Assembly (NCBI RefSeq): GCF_003048405.1
Contig: NZ_PIQS01000002.1
Coordinates: forward strand, 124,001-188,000
Direction: 5' to 3'
Origin: Campylobacter concisus
GTDB taxonomy: Bacteria > Campylobacterota > Campylobacteria > Campylobacterales > Campylobacteraceae
Length of the DNA stretch: 64,000 nt
Shown here: positions 28,553-37,453 of the stretch, one piece after another
How positions within the stretch are numbered: the first letter of the stretch is position 1
Layout: every line of letters starts with the position of its first letter
Notes under the pieces: model-generated
What the model was told of the DNA's origin: nothing
The model's database searches: none
The model's input: the letters and a program-made list of their open reading frames with translations, nothing else
Translations under genes and position numbers: made by a program

Positions 28553-30868
28553 TTAATTTAAATAATTTAGCAAGCTTAGTTGATTTATCTTTGCACTTGC
28601 TTGTAGGGTTGCTTGATAAGATAGTGAAAGCTGCGTAAATTTCAAATATGACTCCGCATAGTCTGCGTCAATTACATCATTTTTAACAGTTTGCACATTC
28701 ACTTTCATTACTTCGGCTCGCTCTTTTGTAGCAGTTAAAAGTCTTGATTGAGAGCCGATCTTTGTAAGCTCTTTATTTGCATGATCTATTAAATGATCAA
28801 GCCTTTGTAATGCACCTTGCATACCAGTATTTCGTGGATCATTACTATTTGCATCAGCTCTATAATATCCCTTTCTAACAGCCTCAATCATATTATCAAG
28901 GTCTTGAAAAACGCTCGTACTTGGCTCATCAATAGTTAAAGCATTATTTTCGTTAAAGCTAAAGACAGAACCCTTTCCTTGAGGGTGGCCAGCATTACCA
29001 GCCGTATCTCTACCAGTGCTATCGCCATCAAATTTATCGCTATTTTTTGCATCATGCATAGTTACTTCTATGTTTGTTACTGATTTTGTCTTATCAGTTA
29101 AAACCATTCTGCCTTTATCATCTAAAGTTGTCTCTACCGCGCCCTTTGTTTTTGATAAAGCCTCTTTATAGGCATTATAGTTTTGATCTCTTTTTACTTT
29201 TTCTATATCTGTATCAAAATTTGCGTTTTCTGCATGTGGAGGGTTTGGAATATTATCGCTTGCTGCCATAGCAACGATATCCATGAGCTGTCTATAAGTA
29301 AAATCGCTAGCGTAAGTTCTGTAACTTCCAAACTCATCTGAGTTATAAACTGTTAAAGTTCTAGTTGCAGAAGGTGTGCCACCTGGTGGTGTAGATGTTA
29401 TGTCAAATTGCACTGGAGTATTTGTACCCCCTGCTGTGCCCATTTTTACCTTTATGTCATATTTTGTGCCAGTGATTGACTTTACTTGTAAATTTATCTC
29501 TTGGTTGTCGATATTAAAAAGCTCTCTCTTTCTAGCATCGACATCTTTTGGATATAAATTTCTATCGTAGCTCTCTTTTGTACCAGAAACTTCGCTTAGC
29601 TTTGTCTGATCTGTTGCATATTCGCCCGTTCTTCTAGCTACTTGAGGTAAATTTGCGATTAGCTCATTATCTTTTCTTTCAAATCTAACCTTGTCATAGT
29701 CAAATGCATTTGTCGCATTTCCATCTTTATCGGTATATTTGCTCTTTACAAACTCAGTGATATGAACCGTTTTTGGAACGTTATTTGCCATAGTTTCAAG
29801 ATCTTCAAGAGAATTTACCGTATCAAGCGCATTGTTTTGAGCGATTGCACCACGATTTGGTGCTACTGACGTGGCTGCAACCATATGAAAGTCAATAGTT
29901 TGATTACCTTTAGTAAGATCTTTTATATTAAATTGTCCATCGTTATTTATGCTTACATCAACAACTTTTGTTGTTTTTGTATTGCCAAATTCCATGCCGA
30001 TTTTTTCCATAAGCCCAGCCATTGTTGTATTTGCACTCATCTTAAATTTGCTAGTAAATGTCGTGCCGTCTGGCTTTTTGCCTTGCATGAAAAAATATGT
30101 ATCTGGAAAATTTACATTTGAATTATCTAAAAAATCATAATCCGGATTTATTGTGCCATTGTAAGAGCCGTCACTTCTAACCACTGAATCACTAGCGTAA
30201 TTTAGTCCGATCATATTTTTTATCTTGCTGTTATCGTTTAGAAATTTTGGTGCATAAGAGATGTCGGTTCTAGTTTGATCAGCTAAACGAACATTTGTGG
30301 TCAAAATTTTACTGTAATCGCCATCTTTTCCTAAAAATAGATCATACCCTGGGATATTATAAGGAAGCTCAACCTGAGCACCAGCTGATGTTTTCATATA
30401 ATCACGGTTGCCTTGATACTTTCCTGCACCATCTATTGGCTTTGTATCAACAGCGCTTCCAGAAAACAAAAACTGCCCATTAACCGAAGTGTTTGCAATA
30501 TTTACAAGGTGATTTTTTATACCTTGAAGGTCATTTGCCAAAGCCTCTAGCGATGTCTTACTATGCACACTGCTAGCTGCTTGGACTACTTTTGTCTTAA
30601 AATTTTCAAGCTGTTTTTCAAACTCTTGTAATGCATTATCTGTATTTTTTGAGAAATTTACAGATTTACCAGTGGCATCAACTACTTGAGTGAGGGTAGT
30701 TGCTTCATAATCAAGCCTCATCGCATCATTATAAGTCGCAGCACCATCGTATGGATCTTGAATTTTCAAACCATTTGAGAGCTGCTTGTAGCTTTTATTT
30801 ACACCAGTCATATTTTTTTGGTAGTCATGCAAAGTCTGACTAAAACGTAGTTGGTTTGTTATTCTCAT
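28553..30868 (-). CDS. flgL: Flagellar hook-filament junction protein FlgL
   Basis: FlgL (HAP3) joins the hook to the flagellin filament. The conserved ends carry the identity: an N-terminal MRITNQLRFSQTLHDYQKNM with coiled-coil to about residue 130, and a C-terminal ANKELTKIGSQSRLLTATKE plus QLSLSYQATLQASAKINQ. The central 500 residues are variable and surface-exposed. At 771 residues it is far longer than E. coli FlgL, as is usual in Campylobacter. A sigma54 promoter match lies about 30-46 bases upstream. Neighbour ftsK is as in C. jejuni. Confidence 0.92.
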   Translation of the reverse strand: MRITNQLRFSQTLHDYQKNMTGVNKSYKQLSNGLKIQDPYDGAATYNDAMRLDYEATTLTQVVDATGKSVNFSKNTDNALQEFEKQLENFKTKVVQAASSVHSKTSLEALANDLQGIKNHLVNIANTSVNGQFLFSGSAVDTKPIDGAGKYQGNRDYMKTSAGAQVELPYNIPGYDLFLGKDGDYSKILTTNVRLADQTRTDISYAPKFLNDNSKIKNMIGLNYASDSVVRSDGSYNGTINPDYDFLDNSNVNFPDTYFFMQGKKPDGTTFTSKFKMSANTTMAGLMEKIGMEFGNTKTTKVVDVSINNDGQFNIKDLTKGNQTIDFHMVAATSVAPNRGAIAQNNALDTVNSLEDLETMANNVPKTVHITEFVKSKYTDKDGNATNAFDYDKVRFERKDNELIANLPQVARRTGEYATDQTKLSEVSGTKESYDRNLYPKDVDARKRELFNIDNQEINLQVKSITGTKYDIKVKMGTAGGTNTPVQFDITSTPPGGTPSATRTLTVYNSDEFGSYRTYASDFTYRQLMDIVAMAASDNIPNPPHAENANFDTDIEKVKRDQNYNAYKEALSKTKGAVETTLDDKGRMVLTDKTKSVTNIEVTMHDAKNSDKFDGDSTGRDTAGNAGHPQGKGSVFSFNENNALTIDEPSTSVFQDLDNMIEAVRKGYYRADANSNDPRNTGMQGALQRLDHLIDHANKELTKIGSQSRLLTATKERAEVMKVNVQTVKNDVIDADYAESYLKFTQLSLSYQATLQASAKINQLSLLNYLN

Positions 30869-30896
30869 AATTTTTTCCTAAATTTTTATTCACTCT

Positions 30897-30914
30897 AAGC
30901 AAAAATGATTCCGC
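30897..30914 (-). promoter_or_regulatory. Sigma54 (-24/-12) promoter for flgL
   Basis: The minus strand reads GCGGAATCATTTTTGCTT, with GG and GC exactly twelve bases apart and a TTTGCTT -12 block. It lies about 30 bases upstream of the flgL start codon, a suitable distance. Confidence 0.65.
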
Positions 30915-30966
30915 TTGTTTTTATATCGGTAAAAATTTGATTTTTTTTAGCATAAAAAGTTTATTG

Positions 30967-30972
30967 TATAAT
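30967..30972 (+). promoter_or_regulatory. -10 element for yaaA
   Basis: A TATAAT preceded by TTG lies 35 bases upstream of the yaaA ATG. Confidence 0.5.
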
Positions 30973-31006
30973 CCAACAAATTTTATATATAAAATAGGTA
31001 AGAAAA

Positions 31007-31753
31007 ATGGCATTAAAAATTCTCTTTTCTCCAAGCGAAAGTAAAATTTCTATAAATACGAATAATAAATTTAATGGTAAGGATTTGATATTTCCAGAGC
31101 TTTTTGACAAAAGAGTTGAAATTTTAAACAGATACGATGAGTTTTTAAAAAACGCAAATTTAGACGAGATAAAAAAGCTTTTTGGACTAAAAGAGCTTGA
31201 AGAGAGCAAGCAGTTGCGAGAAAGCCTATCTCAAAAAGGCAGCATAAAAGCCATCTTAAGATATGATGGCGTAGCTTATAAACATCTAAACTATCGTGGT
31301 TTAGACAATGAGGCGCAAAAATATATAGATAATAATGTTTTAATATTTTCAAATTTATTTGGGCCTATCTTAGCAAAAGATGAGATACCAGAGTACAAAC
31401 TAAAACAAGGTGAAAAGCTAGATGGCTTTGAAATTTCAAAATTTTATGAAAAAAATTTTAGTAAAGCGGTTAATGATTTTTTGCAAAATGATGAGATTTT
31501 AGACCTTAGAGCTAAGTTTTATGAAAAATTTTACACTATAAAAAAAGAATACATAACTTTTTGTTTTGTAAAAAATAAAAAAATAGTGAGTCATCACGTA
31601 AAAGCATATAGAGGCGAAGTCTTGCGCCAGATAGCAAATAAACTTATAAAAAATAAAAATGAACTAATGAGCTTAAATTTTAAAAATTTAAGGCTTATTG
31701 ATATGAAAAAGATTGGGCTAAAGACCGAGCTTACGTTTGAAATTTGCGAGTAA
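31007..31753 (+). CDS. yaaA: YaaA family protein (peroxide stress response)
   Basis: The 248-residue protein begins with LKILFSPSESK, the hallmark start of the YaaA/DUF328 family, and keeps the central AILRYDGVAYKHLNYRGL and the later SHHVKAYRGEVLRQI. In E. coli YaaA limits free iron and DNA damage under peroxide stress. Whether it does so in Campylobacter is not known. It is a single gene with its own -10 element, followed by HU. Confidence 0.85.
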   Translation: MALKILFSPSESKISINTNNKFNGKDLIFPELFDKRVEILNRYDEFLKNANLDEIKKLFGLKELEESKQLRESLSQKGSIKAILRYDGVAYKHLNYRGLDNEAQKYIDNNVLIFSNLFGPILAKDEIPEYKLKQGEKLDGFEISKFYEKNFSKAVNDFLQNDEILDLRAKFYEKFYTIKKEYITFCFVKNKKIVSHHVKAYRGEVLRQIANKLIKNKNELMSLNFKNLRLIDMKKIGLKTELTFEICE

Positions 31754-31877
31754 ATCTTTAAAAAAAATGCATTTTTTGTTAAAAAAACGTAAAAAAGAGC
31801 TAAATTTAGGGAAAAAGTATTGTATTTTTTTTTAAAAGAGTGTAATATAGCCACATAACTTCTTAAAAGGATGGTTC

Positions 31878-32180
31878 ATGAAAAAAGCTGAATTTATTCA
31901 AGCTGTTGCCGATAAGGCTGGTCTTTCAAAAAAAGATACTCTAAAAGTTGTTGATGCTACTTTGGAGACAATCCAAGCAGTTCTTGAAAAAGGCGATACA
32001 ATTAGCTTTATAGGCTTTGGTACTTTCGGTACTGCTGACAGAGCTGCAAGAAAAGCTAGAGTTCCTGGAACTAAAAAAGTTATCGACGTTCCTGCTAGCA
32101 AAGCAGTTAAATTCAAAGTTGGCAAAAAACTTAAAGAAGCAGTTGCTGCTGGTGCTGCTAAAAAAGGTAAAAAGAAATAA
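31878..32180 (+). CDS. hup: DNA-binding protein HU
   Basis: The 100-residue histone-like protein starts MKKAEFIQAVADKAGLSKKD and has the beta-arm region GFGTFGTADRAARKARVPGTKK that wraps DNA, with the conserved Pro. A Lys/Ala-rich tail (AAGAAKKGKKK) extends it about ten residues past typical HU. It is a nucleoid protein expected to be abundant. It has a strong AAGGA site and a strong terminator. Confidence 0.93.
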   Translation: MKKAEFIQAVADKAGLSKKDTLKVVDATLETIQAVLEKGDTISFIGFGTFGTADRAARKARVPGTKKVIDVPASKAVKFKVGKKLKEAVAAGAAKKGKKK

Positions 32181-32190
32181 TTTCTTTTTA

Positions 32191-32215
32191 GGGGAGCAAC
32201 TCTCCCCCTTTTTTT
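32191..32215 (+). terminator. Terminator after HU
   Basis: The hairpin GGGGAG...CTCCCC is followed by seven T. It begins eleven bases after the hup stop and is a textbook intrinsic terminator. Confidence 0.85.
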
Positions 32216-32250
32216 CTCTCACATAAAATTTAATTTCAATTTTTACTTTA

Positions 32251-32337
32251 GCCCGAGTGGTGAAACTGGTAGACGCGCCAGACTCAAAATCTGGTAAGGG
32301 CAACCTTGTGTCGGTTCGAGTCCGACCTCGGGCACCA
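32251..32337 (+). tRNA. tRNA-Leu (CAA)
   Basis: The 87-base cloverleaf has a GCCCGAG/CTCGGGC acceptor stem, anticodon CAA in CAGACTCAAAATCTG, a long variable arm (GGGCAACCTTGTG) as in class II tRNAs, a GGTTCGAGTCC T-arm and an encoded CCA. Confidence 0.94.
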
Positions 32338-32346
32338 TTATTTACC

Positions 32347-32373
32347 TAAATAATTTCTAAATTTATCCGATAT
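32347..32373 (+). promoter_or_regulatory. Possible sigma28 (FliA) promoter
   Basis: TAAATAAT and CGATAT are separated by 13 bases and lie 31 bases before the ATG of the large orphan gene. CGATAT fits the -10 box of FliA promoters in Campylobacterota. The upstream box is weaker. Confidence 0.4.
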
Positions 32374-32403
32374 TATCTGCAACATCTTTAAAAAGGATTT
32401 TAG

Positions 32404-34173
32404 ATGAATATTGCATCGTTAAAATATAACTTTATAAATTTAAAAGATTTAGAAAATCCTACAGAAATGCTCCATGCCTTTAAGGATAAACAAGGTTTAG
32501 AGATAAATAACGACCAAATTTTAAGTCTAAAAGAAAGCATAAAGGCAAGCAAAGTTATAAATGTCACTGATGCCGAGATCAAAGAGCAAAATAGGCACAA
32601 AATCCTACAAAAAGTAGAAGAAATTTTAAATAACTACTCAAAAAATCTCATCTACAGCAACAATAAAATCCACTCCGATGAGCTTTCCAAAGGCTATCAT
32701 TTTAGTGAAAATTCCTACTTTAAAAATATAAAAGCTTCAGATAGCAGCAGCATGCTATCTACACTAAAAAGTGGATACCTAAAAAATACAAAATTTAAAA
32801 ATTTAAACGATTACGCTTATTCAAACACTCTAAAAACAAAATATGGAGAAGTAGAAGTATTTTTAGATATTTACGGCGATAGCGACAAACTTGGCACTAC
32901 AAAATTAGAAAACAATAGCTATCTTTTTAGCTTTGATAGTAATAACGACGGCGCGCTAGACCAAAAAGATATACTCTTTGATAAGCTAAAAGTAAGGGGT
33001 TATGACAAAGACGGAAATGAAAAAATAGCAAATTTAAGCGATGTGATGCCAAGGGTCGATCTTAGGCAGTTTATCAGCACAAATGTCATAAATCACAACC
33101 GAATAGAAAGAGAAGAGCTAAATCGTAAAGCAACGATCACAAATAATCCCGATCTTTACGTAGATACAAAAGATATTGATTATAGACACTCTTACTACGC
33201 CTCAGATCCAAATACTTTGTTCGCTGCAGAAAACAGATATGAAAAGATAGAGAAAAATGATATAAATAATTTCTTTAAAAAATATGCCCAAAATGACGGC
33301 TGGGTCGATCTAAGACACAATAATATCTTTGGCAAAGATAGCTCTTTTAAAAATTTTGCCTATCTTAAAGTGGGTTTTGATGATACTGCAAGACTAAGCG
33401 AGTTTAATCCGATCATTGAACCAAGCAAAGATTACAAAAAAGATGAAAATTTCTCATATACAAAATTTCAAAAAGATAGTTTTATGAAATTTTACAAAGA
33501 TTATAACGCTGAGTTTGTCGCATACAACAAAATGATAGAAAATCTTGGCAATAATTTAAAGAAATTTGAAGAGAATGCGGATGCTTATATATCAAAGCTT
33601 GAGAAGACAAAATCAGCCAAAATGATCGCGATGGAAAATGAATTTAAGCAAGCAACTGGACTTGAGTTTAGTTTCTCAAATTTAAAAAAAGTAAAAAAGG
33701 CTTTTATAACAAATGAAGCCACAGCTGCCGCATCTTTGCAAGATAGCGATAGCGTCATAGCTATGAAGCTAAACAAAGATGGCACTATAAGGTTAAAATT
33801 TGATAGTGGTAGAGAGATAGACGTAAAAGAGCTTTATAACGATACTGGCAAGCTAAATACATCAAGTGAGCTAAAAACTAGCATAAATTTAGAGGCAAAA
33901 AAGATGAGTAATGTGCAGCTAAATAGCTTGGATTTTAAAGATATTGGCTTCATGCAAAGTGATAAAATCGTAAGCCTAAAAGATGCTGGAGCGATCGCTA
34001 TTGCCAATCTATCTAATAAATTTGAGAGTAAATTTTTAATCAGTCTAAATAATGGCAAAAGCATATCTACAAGAGAAATTTACAATATCAGCTATCTTGA
34101 GAATGATTTAAAGAGCAAAGAAAAGATAGATGAGAGAGATAAATTTTATAAAAGGGTTGATATTAAGGCATAA
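32404..34173 (+). CDS. Large protein of unknown function with an EF-hand-like loop
   Basis: This 589-residue protein is soluble, Lys/Asn/Asp-rich and lacks a signal peptide or membrane helix. I do not recognise a family. At residues 178-189 DSNNDGALDQKD matches a calcium-binding EF-hand loop, followed by a second Asp-rich turn (GYDKDGNEK). Residues about 380-430 look like coiled coil. A repeated pattern ('VIAMKLNKDGTIRLKFDSGR' and FLISLNNGKSISTREIYNI) suggests two related beta domains near the C-terminus. The ATG has an AAAAGGA site. A FliA-like promoter and absence of a Sec signal would suit a flagellum-secreted or flagellum-coexpressed protein, but that is a guess. Confidence 0.6.
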   Translation: MNIASLKYNFINLKDLENPTEMLHAFKDKQGLEINNDQILSLKESIKASKVINVTDAEIKEQNRHKILQKVEEILNNYSKNLIYSNNKIHSDELSKGYHFSENSYFKNIKASDSSSMLSTLKSGYLKNTKFKNLNDYAYSNTLKTKYGEVEVFLDIYGDSDKLGTTKLENNSYLFSFDSNNDGALDQKDILFDKLKVRGYDKDGNEKIANLSDVMPRVDLRQFISTNVINHNRIEREELNRKATITNNPDLYVDTKDIDYRHSYYASDPNTLFAAENRYEKIEKNDINNFFKKYAQNDGWVDLRHNNIFGKDSSFKNFAYLKVGFDDTARLSEFNPIIEPSKDYKKDENFSYTKFQKDSFMKFYKDYNAEFVAYNKMIENLGNNLKKFEENADAYISKLEKTKSAKMIAMENEFKQATGLEFSFSNLKKVKKAFITNEATAAASLQDSDSVIAMKLNKDGTIRLKFDSGREIDVKELYNDTGKLNTSSELKTSINLEAKKMSNVQLNSLDFKDIGFMQSDKIVSLKDAGAIAIANLSNKFESKFLISLNNGKSISTREIYNISYLENDLKSKEKIDERDKFYKRVDIKA

Positions 34174-34226
34174 ATTTTGAGAGCAAATTTTAAAAAAGGT
34201 TTATTGTAATTTAATCTTATGGGTCC

Positions 34227-34232
34227 TATAAT
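34227..34232 (+). promoter_or_regulatory. -10 element for the AEC transporter
   Basis: TATAAT lies 39 bases before the ATG at 34271. Confidence 0.45.
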
Positions 34233-34270
34233 CAATTTTCCGTAAAAATTTAGATTTAAAAGAGAATGCT

Positions 34271-35176
34271 ATGAACTTCACTCCACTTTTTGCAATTTTT
34301 TTCATAATCGCAACTGGTTTTTTTGCTAAAAAAGTCGGCATTGTTGAGCAAAAGCACTCGATCCCATTTGTGGATTTTGTCCTTTGTTTTGCAATGCCTG
34401 CGCTAATTTTCGACAAAATTTATCACGTAAACGTCGATGTTTCGCTCATAAATACAATTTTAATTGGCTTTGGCTCAACAGCTATCAGCGCTGTCATGGC
34501 ATTGGTGCTTGGTAAGATTTTTAAATTTACTAAAGTAACAACTGTTAGTATGGTCATGCTAAGCCTTTTTGGTAATACCCTATTTGTCGGTATGCCTGTC
34601 ATTCAGGGCTTCTTTGGTGATGCGATGGTAAATGAAGTCATCTTTTACGATCAAATAGCCACTGGTATCCCGCTTTCGATCCTTGGGCCACTTATTCTCT
34701 CTTTTGCTGCACCAGAGAAGGTTTCACTATTTCAAAATACGATGAAAATTTTAAAATTTCCGCCATTTATCGCGCTTATTATGGCTCTTATCTTAAAAGA
34801 AGTACCTTTGCCTGATTTTATCTTTGCTCCACTTAGGATGTTTGAAGGTAGCGTTACTCCGGTGGCACTTTTTGCGATTGGTGTTGGTCTTAACTTTGGC
34901 AGTATCACAAGCACATACAAAGGCGTTAGCGTCGTGCTTTTATGCAAGATGATCTTGCCAGCTATCATATTTTTCATCATACTAAAATTTTCAGGTATCC
35001 AAATGAATAGAACATGGGTAGTTGGTCTCTTTCAATGTGCAATGCCAACATCAGCCCTTGCAAGTGCAATGATCATAAAAGCTGGGCTTGATAGCTCATT
35101 AGCCATTTCATCAGTGGCCATTGGAGTGCTATTTTCATTTATCACGCTTCCAGTTATATATTTTGTATTTGCGTAA
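34271..35176 (+). CDS. AEC family (auxin efflux carrier-like) transporter
   Basis: The 301-residue integral membrane protein has about ten predicted helices in two inverted halves. It shows the family pattern FVDFVLCFAMPALIFDKI in the first half and LFQCAMPTSALASAMIIKAG in the second. Bacterial members transport small organic acids such as malate or malonate. The substrate here is unknown. It is followed by the Met-repeat protein and the two-component pair on the same strand, with a gap of about 60 bases. Confidence 0.85.
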   Translation: MNFTPLFAIFFIIATGFFAKKVGIVEQKHSIPFVDFVLCFAMPALIFDKIYHVNVDVSLINTILIGFGSTAISAVMALVLGKIFKFTKVTTVSMVMLSLFGNTLFVGMPVIQGFFGDAMVNEVIFYDQIATGIPLSILGPLILSFAAPEKVSLFQNTMKILKFPPFIALIMALILKEVPLPDFIFAPLRMFEGSVTPVALFAIGVGLNFGSITSTYKGVSVVLLCKMILPAIIFFIILKFSGIQMNRTWVVGLFQCAMPTSALASAMIIKAGLDSSLAISSVAIGVLFSFITLPVIYFVFA

Positions 35177-35238
35177 ATTCACACTCACTTAACACTAAAG
35201 AGATAGTATTTCATCATATTTCATTTAAAGGAGACGTT

Positions 35239-35493
35239 ATGAAGAAATTACTGCTAGTTGCACTTGGTGCTATGTTTATGCTTGGTGGTCTTGCAAATGC
35301 TACTGAAATGATGAAAAAAGATGACATGGGCAAAGACGAGATGATGAAGAAAGAGCAGATGATGAAAGATGACATGGCTAAAAAACCCATGGTAAAAAAA
35401 GATGAGATGAAAAAAGACGACATGGGCATGAAAGATGAAATGAAGAAAGACGACATGGGTATGAAAAAAGACGAAATGAAAAAAGGTATGTAA
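35239..35493 (+). CDS. Exported Met/Lys/Asp-repeat protein (MxKDx type)
   Basis: The 84-residue protein has a clear signal peptide of 21 residues ending ANA. The 63-residue mature part is made almost only of Met, Lys, Asp, Glu and Gly in repeats such as MKKDDMGMKDEM; I count 17 Met. This matches the known pentapeptide MxKDx repeat type. Met-rich exported proteins often bind copper or act as an oxidation buffer, but no function is proven for this family. A GGAG site precedes the ATG. The response regulator begins nine bases after the stop, so the protein may belong to that system's output. Confidence 0.8.
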   Translation: MKKLLLVALGAMFMLGGLANATEMMKKDDMGKDEMMKKEQMMKDDMAKKPMVKKDEMKKDDMGMKDEMKKDDMGMKKDEMKKGM

Positions 35494-35502
35494 AGGTGCT
35501 TG

Positions 35503-36165
35503 ATGGTTAGAATTTTGCTCGTTGAAGATGATGAAATTTTACTTGATCTCATCAGTGAGTATCTAAGCGAAAATGGATATGAGGTCACTACTTCAGATAA
35601 TGCCAAAGAAGCGCTTGATCTCGCCTACGAACAAAATTTTGACCTGCTTATACTTGACGTCAAAATCCCACAAGGAGATGGCTTTTCACTTCTTTCTTCC
35701 TTAAGAGAGCTAGGTGTTAGCGCACCTAGCATCTTTACCACCTCGCTAAATACCATTGATGATCTTGAAAAAGGCTACAAAAGTGGCTGCGACGACTATC
35801 TAAAAAAGCCATTTGAGCTAAAAGAACTACTCATACGTATACAAGCACTTCTAAAGAGAAATTTCTCACATCACAGTGGAGATGCGATCAAAATTTCAAG
35901 CGATTTTAGCTTTCATCCGCAGAGCAAAACACTAAGCAAAGATGGCAAAAATGTAAATATCTCGATTAAAGAGAGCGACCTACTCGCCCTATTTTTGCAA
36001 AACAAAGGCAAAATTTTAACTAAAGATGAGATTTTTAATAAAATTTGGAAATTTGACGAGGAGCCAAGCGAGCTTAGCCTTCGTGTCTATATCAAGAATT
36101 TACGCCAAATTTTAGGCAAAGATACCATATTAAATAGGCGTGGGGACGGCTATGTCTATGTCTGA
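35503..36165 (+). CDS. OmpR-family response regulator
   Basis: The ATG at 35503 is preferred to the in-frame TTG just before it. The 220-residue protein has a receiver domain (VRILLVEDDEI; phosphoacceptor Asp in LLILDVKIPQGDGF near residue 51; Lys in YLKKPFELKEL) and a C-terminal winged helix (SLRVYIKNLRQILGK ending RGDGYVYV). The next gene is its likely sensor. Targets are unknown; the adjacent Met-repeat gene is the first candidate. Confidence 0.88.
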   Translation: MVRILLVEDDEILLDLISEYLSENGYEVTTSDNAKEALDLAYEQNFDLLILDVKIPQGDGFSLLSSLRELGVSAPSIFTTSLNTIDDLEKGYKSGCDDYLKKPFELKELLIRIQALLKRNFSHHSGDAIKISSDFSFHPQSKTLSKDGKNVNISIKESDLLALFLQNKGKILTKDEIFNKIWKFDEEPSELSLRVYIKNLRQILGKDTILNRRGDGYVYV

Positions 36166-37327
36166 AAAGACGCAAATTTTATTTAAAATTTTATCCCTCT
36201 ATCTTGTTAGCACTGTGCTATTTTTAGGATATTTTTTCATACATGACTATAAAAACAAAAAAGAAGCGCTCATTTTAAACGAGGTGAAGTCTTTAAAAGA
36301 GATAAAAATGGGCATTTACATGAAAGCTAGAATGAATGGACTTGATTCAATTTCAAGTCTAACAAAAGAGAAAGGCGTACATGCTTGCATCGTGCTAAAA
36401 AATGGTGAGAAAATTTACAAAGACTTTGACTGCCAAAAAATCGACAAAAGCAAAAATGTAAATTTGATCGGCGGCAAGGTCGCGATATTTGAAAAGATCC
36501 AGTACATGGACGACAACACTACAGACGAGCTCTCACACGCAGATATTTTTCTAGTTGGTAAAGATATCAAGGCTGAAATTTTATCTTTACAAATTTCAAC
36601 CACGCTAAAGGCGCTCTTTTTCTTTTTTGCCCTGCTCTTTGTCGCCTTTTATCTCGCAAAACTAAGCCTAAGACCGCTTTATGAAAAGATAGATACGCTA
36701 AACCGCTTTATAAAAGACTCAACACACGAGATAAACACGCCTCTAAGCGTCATCTCGATGAGCATAGAAACGGCCGATCTTGACAACCTAAATGAGCGAA
36801 ATTTAAAGCGTTTTAATAATATCAGCCTTGCCGCAAAGAGCCTAAATAACATTTATGACGCACTCGTTCATCTAAGCTTTAACCTAGATAAGCCTAGCAA
36901 AAAAGAGCTCATAGATCTAAATTTACTAACCACACAAAGACTGAACTATTTCTCGCCATTTTTTGCAAAACGCGGGCTTAAGATAGAGGCTAGTTTAAAG
37001 CCTAGCTTCATAAACGCAGACCTTGAAGATATGAGCAAAATTTTAGACAACCTCTTAAGTAACGCCTCAAAATATGCATCATCAAATTCAAAAGTTCGCA
37101 TCATTTTAGAGCCAAATTTCTTTAGCATAACTAATCTAGGTCACGGTATCAGCAAGGAGCAACAGATGCAAATTTTTGATCGCTACACGAGATTTAACGA
37201 CGATCAGGGTGGCTTTGGCATAGGACTAAGCTTGGTTAAGAGTTGCTGCATAAAAAATGGTATAGATGTAAAGTGTCAAAGTGAGCTTGGTAAAGAAACT
37301 ACTTTTTCGCTTTCTTGGAAAGACTAA
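36152..37327 (+). CDS. Sensor histidine kinase
   Basis: The ATG at 36152 (or 36158) overlaps the regulator's stop, so translation is coupled. The protein of about 391 residues has a membrane helix near 15-32, a periplasmic sensor domain of about 100 residues containing two Cys (HACIV and DFDCQK), and a second helix near 150-170. The phosphoacceptor His lies in STHEINTPLSVIS, and the ATPase domain has N-box LDNLLSNASKYA and GFGIGLSLVKSCC. The input signal is unknown. The two periplasmic cysteines beside a Met-rich exported protein suggest metal or redox sensing as one possibility. Confidence 0.85.
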   Translation: MSMSEKTQILFKILSLYLVSTVLFLGYFFIHDYKNKKEALILNEVKSLKEIKMGIYMKARMNGLDSISSLTKEKGVHACIVLKNGEKIYKDFDCQKIDKSKNVNLIGGKVAIFEKIQYMDDNTTDELSHADIFLVGKDIKAEILSLQISTTLKALFFFFALLFVAFYLAKLSLRPLYEKIDTLNRFIKDSTHEINTPLSVISMSIETADLDNLNERNLKRFNNISLAAKSLNNIYDALVHLSFNLDKPSKKELIDLNLLTTQRLNYFSPFFAKRGLKIEASLKPSFINADLEDMSKILDNLLSNASKYASSNSKVRIILEPNFFSITNLGHGISKEQQMQIFDRYTRFNDDQGGFGIGLSLVKSCCIKNGIDVKCQSELGKETTFSLSWKD

Positions 37328-37415
37328 AACCAAAATTTCTAATATTAGATAATAAATTTTATTAAAAAAAAATAATTTATAGCAAAAATTTATTTTTGAT
37401 AAACTTTATTAGTAT

Positions 37416-37421
37416 TATAAT
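37416..37421 (+). promoter_or_regulatory. -10 element for the aldehyde dehydrogenase gene
   Basis: TATAAT lies 32 bases upstream of the ATG, followed by an AAGGAG ribosome site. Confidence 0.55.
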
Positions 37422-37453
37422 CCTTCTACAAAATCTTAATCAAGGAGAAAAGT

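Noticed and set aside
36415..36603. Minus-strand open frame inside the histidine kinase gene
   Set aside because: Antisense shadow without a start signal.
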